The notes below the pieces were generated by a model, which was given only the letters and a program-made list of their open reading frames with translations, was not told the DNA's origin and searched no databases. Made by a program: the position numbers and the translations under genes. A DNA stretch of 14,844 bases from an uncultured Acidobacteriota bacterium (GTDB taxonomy: Bacteria; Acidobacteriota; Terriglobia; Terriglobales; CAINCZ01). Of the stretch, positions 1 through 6,745 are shown piece after piece. The stretch covers positions 1-14,844 of the forward strand of contig CAINCZ010000178.1 in the NCBI GenBank assembly GCA_903847195.1. The letters run 5' to 3'. How positions within the stretch are numbered: position 1 is the stretch's first letter; each line of letters begins with the position of its first letter.

Positions 1-11
1 AACTCTCGTTT
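1..11 (-). rRNA. 5' end of a 16S rRNA gene, cut by the window edge
   Basis: Read on the minus strand, the window ends in ...AAACGAGAGTT, which fits the conserved start of bacterial 16S rRNA (AGAGTTTGATC...). Only about six diagnostic bases are visible. The call therefore rests mainly on context: 140 to 270 bases upstream on the same strand lie a boxA-like antitermination element, hairpins and a strong promoter, the normal make-up of an rRNA operon leader. The exact mature 5' end is uncertain by a few bases. Confidence 0.55.
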
Positions 12-240
12 GAAACCTGTCGCGCCTCCGACGGGTAGAAGGAGACGCTCGCCTCCCCTTGCTCGAAAGCAAGTGAGGCTCTTACCTTGTGAGAATGCTC
101 GGACTCCAATGCTCCGCGCGTTCTCACGACTGGCACGTTCAACCTGTTGTCAAAGACCGAATCGCCCTCCGCCTAAGCGGCGCTTTTCAGTCGAACCCGA
201 GCAGAGCGTTACGCCTGCCCGTGTCCTCGAAAACCTTTCA
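12..240 (-). promoter_or_regulatory. rRNA operon leader (transcribed spacer upstream of 16S)
   Basis: This is non-coding leader read on the minus strand. It holds, in transcription order: a small hairpin at 169-180 (CCGC/GCGG, possibly boxB-like); a boxA-like element at 147-158; a 7-bp inverted repeat with arms 121-127 and 89-95 (TTCTCAC/GTGAGAA); and a hairpin at 51-79. The inner stem of that last hairpin is CTTGCT-TTCG-AGCAAG, so the RNA would carry a UUCG tetraloop, extended by GCCTC/GAGGC. Such stems precede 16S and help processing and antitermination. The open frames crossing this stretch resemble no protein. Confidence 0.6.
147..158 (-). promoter_or_regulatory. boxA-like antitermination element
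   Basis: The minus strand reads GGTCTTTGACAA, close to the rRNA boxA form TGTTCTTTGACAA found upstream of 16S in many bacteria. In RNA, boxA is bound by NusB/NusE (S10) to make the polymerase complex resistant to termination across rRNA genes. It lies about 140 nt before the apparent 16S start, a usual distance. Confidence 0.6.
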
Positions 241-270
241 AATATACCGCGAATCATCGATGCCTGTCAA
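241..270 (-). promoter_or_regulatory. probable rRNA promoter (sigma70 type)
   Basis: On the minus strand a perfect TTGACA (-35, 265-270) is followed after 18 bp by TATATT (-10, 241-246; 5 of 6 matches to TATAAT). Transcription would begin near 234 and run through the boxB-like and boxA elements into 16S. The sequence upstream of the -35 is relatively AT-rich, as expected for an UP element. Confidence 0.6.
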
Positions 271-574
271 CACAATTTTGCGTTGACTCACTTGATTCGC
301 CTCGCCCCGGATCCAGCCATTCTTGGCGTCACATCCTCACGCAAGGCCGCGCGGTATAGCCTCTCTGCCGGCGTAAAACACACGCCAATGCCGAGAGCTT
401 AAAAAATTGATAAAAGAACTTTTTGGAGGTTTGAAGCGATTTACGCTAAACCCTTCGAAGCATTTTCGCCCCGAATTTGACCCCGTGGCCGAGGCCGATA
501 TATTAGCGTCGCTCTTGTTCGCCGGCTCTCGCCACTACCCTGCCAGCGCAACGCCATCCATCCTTGCCTTAATC

Positions 575-603
575 TTTATACACGCAGCCGCTGCGGAACG
601 CAA
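575..603 (-). promoter_or_regulatory. possible second, upstream rRNA promoter
   Basis: The minus strand reads TTGCGT (598-603), 17 bp, TATAAA (575-580). The -10 is good and the -35 matches only at TTG. rRNA operons often have tandem promoters, and 271-634 holds no credible gene, so a second start here would make sense. It is weaker than the one at 241-270. Confidence 0.3.
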
Positions 604-668
604 CCCGGATTTTCACATTGTTTACCGACCGTGAATCCGACTCCCCGCATGGCTTCTAAAAGATCATT

Positions 669-686
669 CGGAGTCTTCAGACTCCG
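669..686. repeat. perfect 7-bp inverted repeat, possible weak terminator
   Basis: The sequence is CGGAGTC-TTCA-GACTCCG. Read on the minus strand the hairpin is followed by AATGATCTTTTAG, a short and interrupted T-run. It could end cupin transcription (its stop is at 813) before the rRNA promoters. No strong U-tract is present, so termination is uncertain. Confidence 0.35.
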
Positions 687-812
687 CGCACCCGTGGGCG
701 CGAAGTTTTGATACTAAACACCGCATCGGCTTTCGGCAAGGGCAAAATGCGCGTTGCCGAATTTAGCTCTCCGGCTCTTTTCGCGGGCGGATCGCAACTG
801 GTTAACCGGCAA

Positions 813-1118
813 CTACTTAAGCTCGATTCCGACGTTGCGGAACATCTGCGGGCTGACGTTCTTCACCTGGTGAACGTGGCCCTTTTTGCCCGCGACCGTA
901 TCGCCGCCGCTGTACTGCACGCGCCGGGCCTCATGGCCTTCGGCCGTATCTTCGATATCGGCATCACCCACGATCACCACGTAATAATCGGTGTCGTGCC
1001 GATGCATCTGCGTGGCTTCGCCCGGCGGCAGCTCGACGAAGAAGAATCGCGCGAACTCGTTTTCAAAGACGACTTTGTGGAATCGGTCATGGCAGGCGGA
1101 CACAGGCTCGTTCTTCAT
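813..1118 (-). CDS. small single-domain cupin protein
   Basis: A 101-residue protein that is almost entirely one cupin barrel. Motif 1, G(X)5HXH...(X)6G, is seen as G33, H39, H41, D44 (Asp in place of the usual Glu) and G51. Motif 2, G(X)5PXG(X)2H(X)3N, is seen as G72, G80, H83 and N87, with Lys78 instead of Pro. H39, H41, D44 and H83 are the likely metal ligands. Such small cupins bind metals or small molecules; the substrate cannot be told. The start at 1118 is chosen because the cupin fold begins just after it and a TACACT box lies 6 nt upstream; an in-frame ATG at 1208 would add 30 residues unlike a cupin. It is divergent from the DNA methyltransferase gene, and its stop precedes the rRNA control region. 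Confidence 0.8.
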   Translation of the reverse strand: MKNEPVSACHDRFHKVVFENEFARFFFVELPPGEATQMHRHDTDYYVVIVGDADIEDTAEGHEARRVQYSGGDTVAGKKGHVHQVKNVSPQMFRNVGIELK

Positions 1119-1124
1119 AGCGGC

Positions 1125-1130
1125 AGTGTA
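1125..1130 (-). promoter_or_regulatory. -10-like box of the cupin gene, probably leaderless
   Basis: TACACT on the minus strand ends 6 nt before the ATG at 1118. No Shine-Dalgarno sequence is present, so transcription should start at or very near the start codon. No convincing -35 is seen (TGGAAC at an 18-bp distance is weak). Confidence 0.4.
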
Positions 1131-1242
1131 TGCCGGATGCGCCGCCGGGTTCCACCGCGATCCGTGCCGCCCCGGTGCGCCGGGCACTTTCGGAATCCAG
1201 AGCAGCACCCCGGATTTGCTGCGGCCCGGCCTCGGCCTCGGC

Positions 1243-1248
1243 TACAAT
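1243..1248 (+). promoter_or_regulatory. -10-like box of the DNA methyltransferase gene
   Basis: TACAAT (5 of 6 to TATAAT) ends 11 nt before the ATG at 1260. A start point about 7 nt downstream would leave a leader of only a few nucleotides, and no Shine-Dalgarno is visible. No -35 at normal spacing is evident. Confidence 0.4.
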
Positions 1249-1259
1249 CGTCGGCACAT

Positions 1260-2891
1260 ATGGCAGAGAACCAGCTCTATTACGGCGACAACCTCGACGT
1301 GCTCCGCCGCTACGTGAAGGATGAGACGGTTGACCTGATCTATCTCGACCCGCCCTTCAACAGCCGCCAGGATTACAACGTCCTGTTCAAGGAAAAGGAC
1401 GGCACCAAGGCCGCCTCGCAGATCACCGCCTTTGAGGACACCTGGGAGTGGAACGAGGAATCGCGGCGGGCGTACGACGAACTGGTTGAACGCGGCGACC
1501 GCGTCTCGGAGGTGATGCGGGCGTTCCACACCTTTCTGCTGAACAGCGACATGATGGCCTATCTCGCAATGATGGCCCCGCGTCTGATCGAGTTGAAGCG
1601 CGCGCTGAAGCCGACCGGCTCCATTTACCTGCACTGCGACCCGACAGCTAGCCATTATTTGAAGATGCTGATGGACGCGGTGTTCGGGGCGACGAATTAT
1701 CTCAGCGAAGTTATCTGGAAACGCACGGGAACACATTCCTCGGCGAATCGCTGGGGTCCGGTCCACGATGTGATCCTCTGCTTTGCCAAAGAGCGGGGCT
1801 GTCAAACCTGGAACCGGCCGTTCGCCCCGCACGACGAGCAGCACCTGCGTCAACACTATCGTCACAAGGATCAGCATGGGCGGGAGTATGAGCACGGAGA
1901 GCTGACCGGACCCGGAACCCGAAATGGAAGAAGCGGCCTTCCATGGCGCGGCTATGATGTGACTTCAATTGGACGCCACTGGACTACAACTGTCGACGGC
2001 CTTGAGAAACTTGCTGCGGAGGGTCGGATATATCTTCCAAGTGATGGTAGTTGGCCGCGACTCATTCGATACAAAGATGAGAGCAAAGGCCGTGCAGTCG
2101 GAGATGTATGGAGCGACATTCCCCCGATCAACATGCAGGCTAAGGAGCGTCTCGGCTATCCCACCCAAAAACCCGAAGACCTGCTGGAACGTATCATTAA
2201 CGCCAGTTCCAATGAAGGCGACGTCGTTCTCGACCCCTTCTGCGGCTGCGGCACCGCCGTCGCCGCTGCCCAGAAGCTCAACCGCCGTTGGATCGGCATC
2301 GATGTGACCCACCTCGCCATCGGCCTCATCAAGACGCGCTTGCAGGATGCGTTTGGCCCTGAGGTCCGCCAGACCTACGACGTGATCGGCGAACCCACCG
2401 ATCTGGCTTCCGCCCGGGTATTGGCCGAAGAAAATCGCTTTCAGTTTCAGGCATGGGCGCTTGGACTGGTCGGCGCACGCACGGCCCATTCGTCGAAAAA
2501 AGGCTCCGACCGCGGCATCGACGGCAAGCTGTTCTTCCGCGACGACCGCGACGGCGACCTCAAGCAGATCATTCTGTCGGTGAAGTCCGGCGGCGTGCAG
2601 GTGCGCGATGTGCGCGACCTCGTGGGCACCATCGATCGGGAAAAGGCCGAAATCGGCGTGCTCATTACGCTGGAGGAGCCGAGCAAGCCGATGGTCAAAG
2701 AGGCGGTCGAGGCGGGCTTTTACAAGTCGCCGAACTTCGACAAGCCAGTGCCCCGCATCCAGATTCGCACCATCGAGGAACTGCTGGCCGGGCGCGGCAT
2801 CGATTATCACCGGATGGCTGAGGCGACGTTAAAGGCCGCGCCCAAGGCAAAAGCGGCCAAGGCCGAAAACCTCTCGCTGGCACTCGAGTAA
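1260..2891 (+). CDS. DNA methyltransferase (beta class, N4/N6 amino type) with C-terminal PD-(D/E)XK-like domain
   Basis: A 543-residue protein. The catalytic motif DPPF (30-33) comes before the SAM-binding motif FCGCGT (327-332), the order of beta-class enzymes that methylate the amino group of adenine or cytosine. The middle, roughly 150-290, should hold the target recognition region; the ERLGYPTQKP segment just before motif I is typical of the family. The C-terminal part (about 400-525) looks like an Mrr-type nuclease fold: GSDRGIDG with D417 and D421, then SVK at 440-442. Relatives I recall carry QVK there, so S440 replaces the usual E/Q metal ligand. It may be a methylase with attached restriction function, or an orphan methylase with a degenerate nuclease. 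No separate restriction or specificity gene lies nearby. The start at 1260 is preferred: the frame is open back to 708, but that part is antisense to the cupin and has no domain. Confidence 0.88.
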   Translation: MAENQLYYGDNLDVLRRYVKDETVDLIYLDPPFNSRQDYNVLFKEKDGTKAASQITAFEDTWEWNEESRRAYDELVERGDRVSEVMRAFHTFLLNSDMMAYLAMMAPRLIELKRALKPTGSIYLHCDPTASHYLKMLMDAVFGATNYLSEVIWKRTGTHSSANRWGPVHDVILCFAKERGCQTWNRPFAPHDEQHLRQHYRHKDQHGREYEHGELTGPGTRNGRSGLPWRGYDVTSIGRHWTTTVDGLEKLAAEGRIYLPSDGSWPRLIRYKDESKGRAVGDVWSDIPPINMQAKERLGYPTQKPEDLLERIINASSNEGDVVLDPFCGCGTAVAAAQKLNRRWIGIDVTHLAIGLIKTRLQDAFGPEVRQTYDVIGEPTDLASARVLAEENRFQFQAWALGLVGARTAHSSKKGSDRGIDGKLFFRDDRDGDLKQIILSVKSGGVQVRDVRDLVGTIDREKAEIGVLITLEEPSKPMVKEAVEAGFYKSPNFDKPVPRIQIRTIEELLAGRGIDYHRMAEATLKAAPKAKAAKAENLSLALE

Positions 2892-2913
2892 CGGAGAAAC
2901 CAGTCCGCGGGTG

Positions 2914-2950
2914 CCCCATCCTAAGCGCTGCCGTTGCGCTTAGGGTGGGG
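2914..2950. terminator. palindrome A, probable terminator of the methyltransferase gene
   Basis: Arms CCCCATCCTAAGCGC (2914-2928) and GCGCTTAGGGTGGGG (2936-2950) form a 15-bp stem with one G-U pair on a 7-nt loop. It is followed on the plus strand by TCTTTGACTTT, and lies 22 nt after the methyltransferase stop. It shares the CCCCATCCTA core with the palindrome at 3020-3054, so it is also a member of a repeat family. Confidence 0.6.
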
Positions 2951-3019
2951 TCTTTGACTTTCACGTTGCCTACCCGTTCGCCACGGTCGCAACCGCAACT
3001 GGTGGAGGGGAAATCAAAA

Positions 3020-3054
3020 GCCCCATCCTAGCCAAAATCGGGCTAGGATGGGGC
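3020..3054. terminator. palindrome B, probable terminator of the minus-strand operon
   Basis: Perfect 14-bp stem: GCCCCATCCTAGCC (3020-3033) and its complement (3041-3054), with a 7-nt loop. Read on the minus strand it is followed by TTTTGATTT, a good intrinsic terminator form for the gene ending at 3093. Like palindrome A it starts with CCCCATCCTA. Confidence 0.65.
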
Positions 3055-3092
3055 ACCCGGCAGATTTGGGCCTTAAACGCACGCGTGCATCC

Positions 3093-4226
3093 CTACCGGA
3101 ACAGATGCGGCACGAACCGGCTCGTGTTCGTCGTCACCGGCGTATCCGACTCTCTGATCCCCATGCCCGCCGCGCCCTGGTCGGCGATGATCCACGAACC
3201 CAGCACCGGGTAGTTGCCGTCCAGGCACGGAATCGGCGCCGCCGCCTGATAGACAAATCCTTCGGCCCCGTACTGCCCGTAGGTCTGCTGCTTCTCGCCA
3301 TCCTTGACCAGCTTGATGTTGGCGCCCTCGCGCCCCAGCAGCGGCTTGCGCACGAAATCCTTCAGCTCGCGCGGCCCATCGAGATACGCCGGCAGCAGCA
3401 GCGGATCGTTCGGATACATCTCCCACAGCACGGCCAGCAACCCCTTGTTCGAGAACATCATCTTCCAGATCGGCTCGATCCACTGCACCTTGTGCATGAA
3501 ATCCAGCGCATACTGGCTGAACTCCTCGGCCAGCATCATCTCCCACGGATACAACTTGAAGATGGTTTCCATGGAATTGCCGTCCGCGTCCAGAAAGCGC
3601 CACTTCTCTTCATCCCAGCCGATGTCCGGCATCAGGATCGGCGCCGTCTTCAGGCCCGCCTGCTCGGCCGTGTCGCGCAGATACGTAACCGTCATCGCAT
3701 CTTCGTCGTTGTCGAGATGCGCGAAATAGACCGTCTCGGCCGTGTAATCCTTGAGATCCTTCCATTTGGCGATCAGCTTTTCGTGGATCGAGTTGAACTG
3801 GTCGGCCTTGGGGAACAAATCCTGCAGCCAGAACCACTGCGCCACCGCCGCTTCCACCAGTGCCGTCGGCGTGTCGGCGTTGTACTCTAGCAGCTTGATC
3901 GCCTTACCGTCGAACGCCAGATCGAAGCGCCCATAGAGCGCCGGCGGCTCATCGTTCCACGCAGTCTTGATCGCGCTGACGGCCTGCGGCGGAATCTTCA
4001 GGTCGGCAAAGCGGTTGTTGTCGATAATGTACTGGCCGGCGGCGAGACACATCTCCTGCAACCGTTCGGTTGCCGCCTCCAGCGCGTCCACCTCGGCCGA
4101 AGTGAATTCGTAATAGGCCGATTCGTTCCAGTAAGGCTCTCCGCCGGAGAGCGTGTGATAGGTCAGGCCTACCGATTCGACCTTCTGCTGCCAGTCTTCT
4201 CGCGGTGCAATCTTGTGTCGCTTCAT
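3093..4226 (-). CDS. glutathionylspermidine synthase-like ATP-grasp protein (YgiC/YjfC family)
   Basis: A 377-residue protein with the whole synthetase-like domain of glutathionylspermidine synthases but no N-terminal amidase domain. Family landmarks are YWNESAYYEF (32-41), R100-F-D102, the LLEYNADTP block (112-120), the glycine-rich KPLLGREG loop (294-301), and a C-terminal IIADQGAAGMGIRES segment. ATP-grasp enzymes of this type join a carboxylate to an amine using ATP; the substrates of the YgiC/YjfC branch are not settled, so glutathionylspermidine formation is not assured here. The ATG is chosen because it overlaps the stop of the upstream lipoprotein as ATGA, and because family similarity begins immediately. 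The frame stays open upstream, but that part is out-of-frame lipoprotein sequence. It is the last gene of its unit, followed by palindrome B. Confidence 0.85.
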   Translation of the reverse strand: MKRHKIAPREDWQQKVESVGLTYHTLSGGEPYWNESAYYEFTSAEVDALEAATERLQEMCLAAGQYIIDNNRFADLKIPPQAVSAIKTAWNDEPPALYGRFDLAFDGKAIKLLEYNADTPTALVEAAVAQWFWLQDLFPKADQFNSIHEKLIAKWKDLKDYTAETVYFAHLDNDEDAMTVTYLRDTAEQAGLKTAPILMPDIGWDEEKWRFLDADGNSMETIFKLYPWEMMLAEEFSQYALDFMHKVQWIEPIWKMMFSNKGLLAVLWEMYPNDPLLLPAYLDGPRELKDFVRKPLLGREGANIKLVKDGEKQQTYGQYGAEGFVYQAAAPIPCLDGNYPVLGSWIIADQGAAGMGIRESDTPVTTNTSRFVPHLFR

Positions 4227-4576
4227 GATCCCGCGCTCCCTGTGCTCGAGGCGTGTGGCGTCGCACCCATCGAAGTACCGAACCCGCCGCGCGTCACCGT
4301 CGATACTCCGGGCGTCGGCGTCGGGTTGCCGCCCACCACCATGTCGCCCAGCCGTCCGCCGGAACTGCCGCCGAAATGCCAGATGTAGGGGTAGTAGCCG
4401 CCTACGTAGCCCGGCCGGCGGCGCATTTCCTCCTGCTGCTCGCACAGCGCAGGCTCCACGAGTCGCCGGTCTTTGTCGATGCAGTCGCGGACTTCGGTGC
4501 GCCGGCTGCAGCCCGTGGTAACCATCATGGCGGCCGCCGCCAATAACCCAAGCGTGATGCTGGAAGATTTTTTCAT
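4223..4576 (-). CDS. small lipoprotein, YgiB-like partner of the ATP-grasp gene
   Basis: A 117-residue protein with a lipoprotein signal: K2-K3, a hydrophobic stretch (7-19), then the lipobox VTTGC with Cys23 as the lipidated residue. The mature part has two further cysteines (C32 and C45, around the RDCIDKDRRLVEPALC segment), a Tyr/Gly-rich part (GYVGGYYPYIWHFGG) and a low-complexity Gly/Ser/Thr tail. Its stop codon overlaps the start of the ATP-grasp gene by 4 nt, so the two are translationally coupled. In enterobacteria ygiB (putative outer-membrane protein) sits directly before ygiC in the same way; the likeness here is in arrangement and general features, and the role is unknown. The start is supported by the signal peptide and a weak AGGG about 10 nt upstream. 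Confidence 0.75.
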   Translation of the reverse strand: MKKSSSITLGLLAAAAMMVTTGCSRRTEVRDCIDKDRRLVEPALCEQQEEMRRRPGYVGGYYPYIWHFGGSSGGRLGDMVVGGNPTPTPGVSTVTRGGFGTSMGATPHASSTGSAGS

Positions 4577-4722
4577 ACTGTAACCCTGTAATGCTGGTTA
4601 GCGAAAAAGCCGCAGCAGGCAAGATAACATTGCGGACGGCGGAAAGTAAGACACTCCGGCGCAGAGATTCCGTCGATGGAAACCGTTATGAACTGCAGCA
4701 GGAACTTGGCGGACATAAACCG

Positions 4723-5370
4723 CTAGCTGACGATCTCGCGCCCGCGGGCAGCGACCAGCAGTTTCTCGACTTCGGCCGCGCTCAGCGGTTGCTGTTTGCC
4801 CAGCACATGGGTGACCAGGGCGATCTTGGCGAAGTGTTCGACCGTCTCCATCTTCATGTAGGCACGCAGCAGAGAATCGCCGAAAGTCACAACCCCGTGG
4901 TTGGCCATCAGGATGGCATCATGATGAGGAATCAGCGGCTCCAGAGCGCAGGCTAATTCCGAGGTGCCCGGCGTAGCGTAGCGCGCCAGCGGCACCGACC
5001 CGACCGAGAGCACCACTTCGGAAATCAGCGCCTGGTTCAGTTCAATACCCGCCGCCGCGTAGCCGGTCGCCGTCGTGGGATGCGCGTGCACGATGCCGCG
5101 CACGTCTTGCCGGAGCCGGTAGATCAGCATGTGCATGCCGATCTCGGTCGAGGCCGGTCGCCGCCCCGAAATCCGGTTGCCTTCCATGTCGACGATCACC
5201 AGATCGTCGACCGTCATCATCCCCTTGCTGACGCCGGTCGGCGTAGCCAGCACTCGCTCCGCGTCCAGTCGCACCGAGAGGTTCCCGTCGGTCGCGGCGA
5301 TATACCCGCGCTGATGGAGCATGCGGCCAAATTGCACCATTTCGTCGCGAAGATGCTGTTCCAGAACCAT
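4723..5370 (-). CDS. class II aldolase/adducin family protein (fuculose-phosphate aldolase-like)
   Basis: A 215-residue protein, the usual length for this family. Family signatures in order are GNLSVR (29-34), TPTGVSKG (43-50), E76 (catalytic acid in STEIGMH), HAHP with H95 and H97, and NHG with H158. The three histidines match the zinc ligands H92, H94 and H155 of E. coli L-fuculose-1-phosphate aldolase, and E76 matches its E73. Such enzymes cleave sugar phosphates to dihydroxyacetone phosphate and an aldehyde; related members are ribulose-phosphate epimerases or methylthioribulose-phosphate dehydratases. The substrate cannot be fixed from sequence, and no sugar-pathway neighbour helps. It is 146 nt upstream of the lipoprotein gene on the same strand and could be co-transcribed with it. 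Confidence 0.85.
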   Translation of the reverse strand: MVLEQHLRDEMVQFGRMLHQRGYIAATDGNLSVRLDAERVLATPTGVSKGMMTVDDLVIVDMEGNRISGRRPASTEIGMHMLIYRLRQDVRGIVHAHPTTATGYAAAGIELNQALISEVVLSVGSVPLARYATPGTSELACALEPLIPHHDAILMANHGVVTFGDSLLRAYMKMETVEHFAKIALVTHVLGKQQPLSAAEVEKLLVAARGREIVS

Positions 5371-5419
5371 GGGGATAGTGAACCCACCTGCAAAAAAGAC
5401 GATACCTGCTTAGCAGCGT

Positions 5420-5449
5420 ATCGTAACCTATGGAATCCAGCAGTGGCAA
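5420..5449 (-). promoter_or_regulatory. possible promoter of the aldolase gene
   Basis: The minus strand reads TTGCCA (5444-5449; 5 of 6 to TTGACA), 18 bp, TACGAT (5420-5425; 4 of 6 to TATAAT). This would give a leader of about 40 nt before the ATG at 5370. It lies in the 205-nt divergent region shared with queA. Confidence 0.35.
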
Positions 5450-5563
5450 TCGTCTCGTTGCACATTGAGCCATCGATTTTTGCGGTGCGTTCCATTCTTG
5501 TGGTTGCCGCCCTTGGCTTCCCGGGCGAATACCCGTCTTGGGCCATTCCGGCCGCCACCTCTT

Positions 5564-5569
5564 TATAAT
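5564..5569 (+). promoter_or_regulatory. consensus -10 box of queA, six bases before its GTG start
   Basis: A perfect TATAAT is followed by only CGCCCT and then the GTG start codon. With transcription starting about 7 nt after the box, the first transcribed codon would be the start codon, so the mRNA should be leaderless. No clear -35 at 16-18 bp is seen. Confidence 0.55.
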
Positions 5570-5575
5570 CGCCCT

Positions 5576-6694
5576 GTGCTGGTTTCTGATTTCGACTTCC
5601 TTCTGCCCGACGAACTGATCGCCCGCGAGCCACTGGCCGACCGCGCGGCCTCGCGCATGCTCCACCTCGACCGCGCCTCCTTCCAGTTCGCCGATCGCTC
5701 CTTCCGTGACTTCCCCGGATTCCTGCGCCCCGGCGACCTGCTGGTCCTCAATGACACCCGGGTCTTTCCGGCCCGCCTCTTTGGACTCCGCTCCGGACTC
5801 CATGCCCAATCGATCAGCCGCCACAACCCGGCCGCCCGCGAATTCCTGCAGGGAAAAGTGGAGGTCCTGCTGACCCGGCCCGTAACGGATGCAGCCGCCG
5901 GCAGTTCCGCATCGGGCTCACTCGAATGGGAAGCCCTGGTCCGTCCAGGCCGCAAGATTGACCTCGGTGAGCGCATCAGCTTCGGCCCCGAAGGCGAACT
6001 ACAGGCCGAAGTGGTTGGCCGCGGCGACTTTGGCCTGCGCCGCCTGCGCTTTGCGCCCGTGCCGGACTTCTTTGCCTGCCTGGAGCGGCTCGGCCACGTC
6101 CCCCTGCCGCCCTACATGGATCGTGCGGACCGTCCCGAAGACCGCACCCGTTACCAGACCGTGTATGCCCGAGAACGCGGCTCGGTAGCGGCTCCCACCG
6201 CCGGCCTGCACTTCACCCCTGAGATTCTGGCCGCCATCGCCGCGCGCGGAGTCGAGATCGCCCGCATCACGCTGCACGTCGGCCTCGGCACCTTCCAGCC
6301 GGTGCACGCCGAAGTGGTCGAGGAGCACCAGATGCACGGCGAGCGGTATGCCATCAGCGCCGAGACCGCCGCGCAGCTCAACTCGGCCCGCGCCGCCGGA
6401 CGCCGCATTGTCGCCGTCGGCACCACCAGCGTCCGCACCCTGGAGTTCGCCGCGCGCCAGGCGCAGGACGGGACCATTGCCGCCGGCAGCGGCGAAGCCA
6501 ATCTGTTCATCTACCCCGGCTTCCAGTTCCGCGTCGTCGGCGCTATGCTCACCAACTTCCACCTGCCCAAGTCCACGCTGCTGATGCTGGTCAGCGCCCT
6601 TGCGGGACGCGAGTTCGCACTGCGTTCCTACGCCCACGCGGTCGCCGAGCGCTATCGTTTTTACTCCTACGGCGATTGCATGTTGATCGAATAA
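5576..6694 (+). CDS. queA: S-adenosylmethionine:tRNA ribosyltransferase-isomerase (QueA)
   Basis: QueA transfers and isomerises the ribosyl part of S-adenosylmethionine onto 7-aminomethyl-7-deazaguanine in tRNA, giving epoxyqueuosine, the penultimate step of queuosine synthesis. Signatures are the N-terminal [17 protein letters not shown] (58-68), the PPYMDR segment (Y180-D182), [12 protein letters not shown] (202-213), [20 protein letters not shown], and the C-terminal [16 protein letters not shown]. The product is 372 residues, slightly longer than usual, with extra sequence around residues 70-130. The frame is open back to 5465, but the family's N-terminus starts exactly at the GTG at 5576, directly after a TATAAT box. 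polA follows after 51 nt on the same strand with its own -10-like box. Confidence 0.95.
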   Translation: MLVSDFDFLLPDELIAREPLADRAASRMLHLDRASFQFADRSFRDFPGFLRPGDLLVLNDTRVFPARLFGLRSGLHAQSISRHNPAAREFLQGKVEVLLTRPVTDAAAGSSASGSLEWEALVRPGRKIDLGERISFGPEGELQAEVVGRGDFGLRRLRFAPVPDFFACLERLGHVPLPPYMDRADRPEDRTRYQTVYARERGSVAAPTAGLHFTPEILAAIAARGVEIARITLHVGLGTFQPVHAEVVEEHQMHGERYAISAETAAQLNSARAAGRRIVAVGTTSVRTLEFAARQAQDGTIAAGSGEANLFIYPGFQFRVVGAMLTNFHLPKSTLLMLVSALAGREFALRSYAHAVAERYRFYSYGDCMLIE

Positions 6695-6732
6695 GCGGCC
6701 GCTCGCTGGCGCGCCTCCCTGCCTGCTCCTGA

Positions 6733-6738
6733 TACACT
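6733..6738 (+). promoter_or_regulatory. -10-like box of polA, possibly extended type
   Basis: TACACT preceded by TGA (TGaTACACT, an extended -10 form) ends 7 nt before the TTG start of polA. There is no Shine-Dalgarno between queA and polA. This again suggests a leaderless start, in addition to any read-through from queA. Confidence 0.4.
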
Positions 6739-6745
6739 TCTGCCG

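Larger units (their letters stand above)
271..812. other. non-coding stretch between the rRNA promoter and the cupin gene
   Basis: No convincing gene is seen. Parts are clearly more AT-rich than the surroundings (421-480 is about 42% G+C), in keeping with an upstream rRNA control region. Short open frames here have no recognisable protein character. The only clear structure is the inverted repeat at 669-686. Confidence 0.5.

Noticed and set aside
10..634. Two plus-strand open frames (10-402 and 407-634)
   Set aside because: They cross the rRNA leader and promoter region on the other strand, have no recognisable domain, and read like translated non-coding sequence.
708..1259. N-terminal extension of the DNA methyltransferase to 708
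   Set aside because: The frame is open, but the part is antisense to a clear cupin gene and has no domain; the family begins at the ATG at 1260 after a -10-like box.
4227..4622. N-terminal extension of the ATP-grasp protein to 4622
   Set aside because: It is an out-of-frame reading of the lipoprotein gene; the true start overlaps the lipoprotein stop.
6695..6715. NotI (GCGGCCGC) and AscI (GGCGCGCC) sites close together, like a cloning scar
   Set aside because: They lie in a natural queA-polA gap with continuous native genes on both sides; eight-base GC-only sites occur by chance in such DNA.
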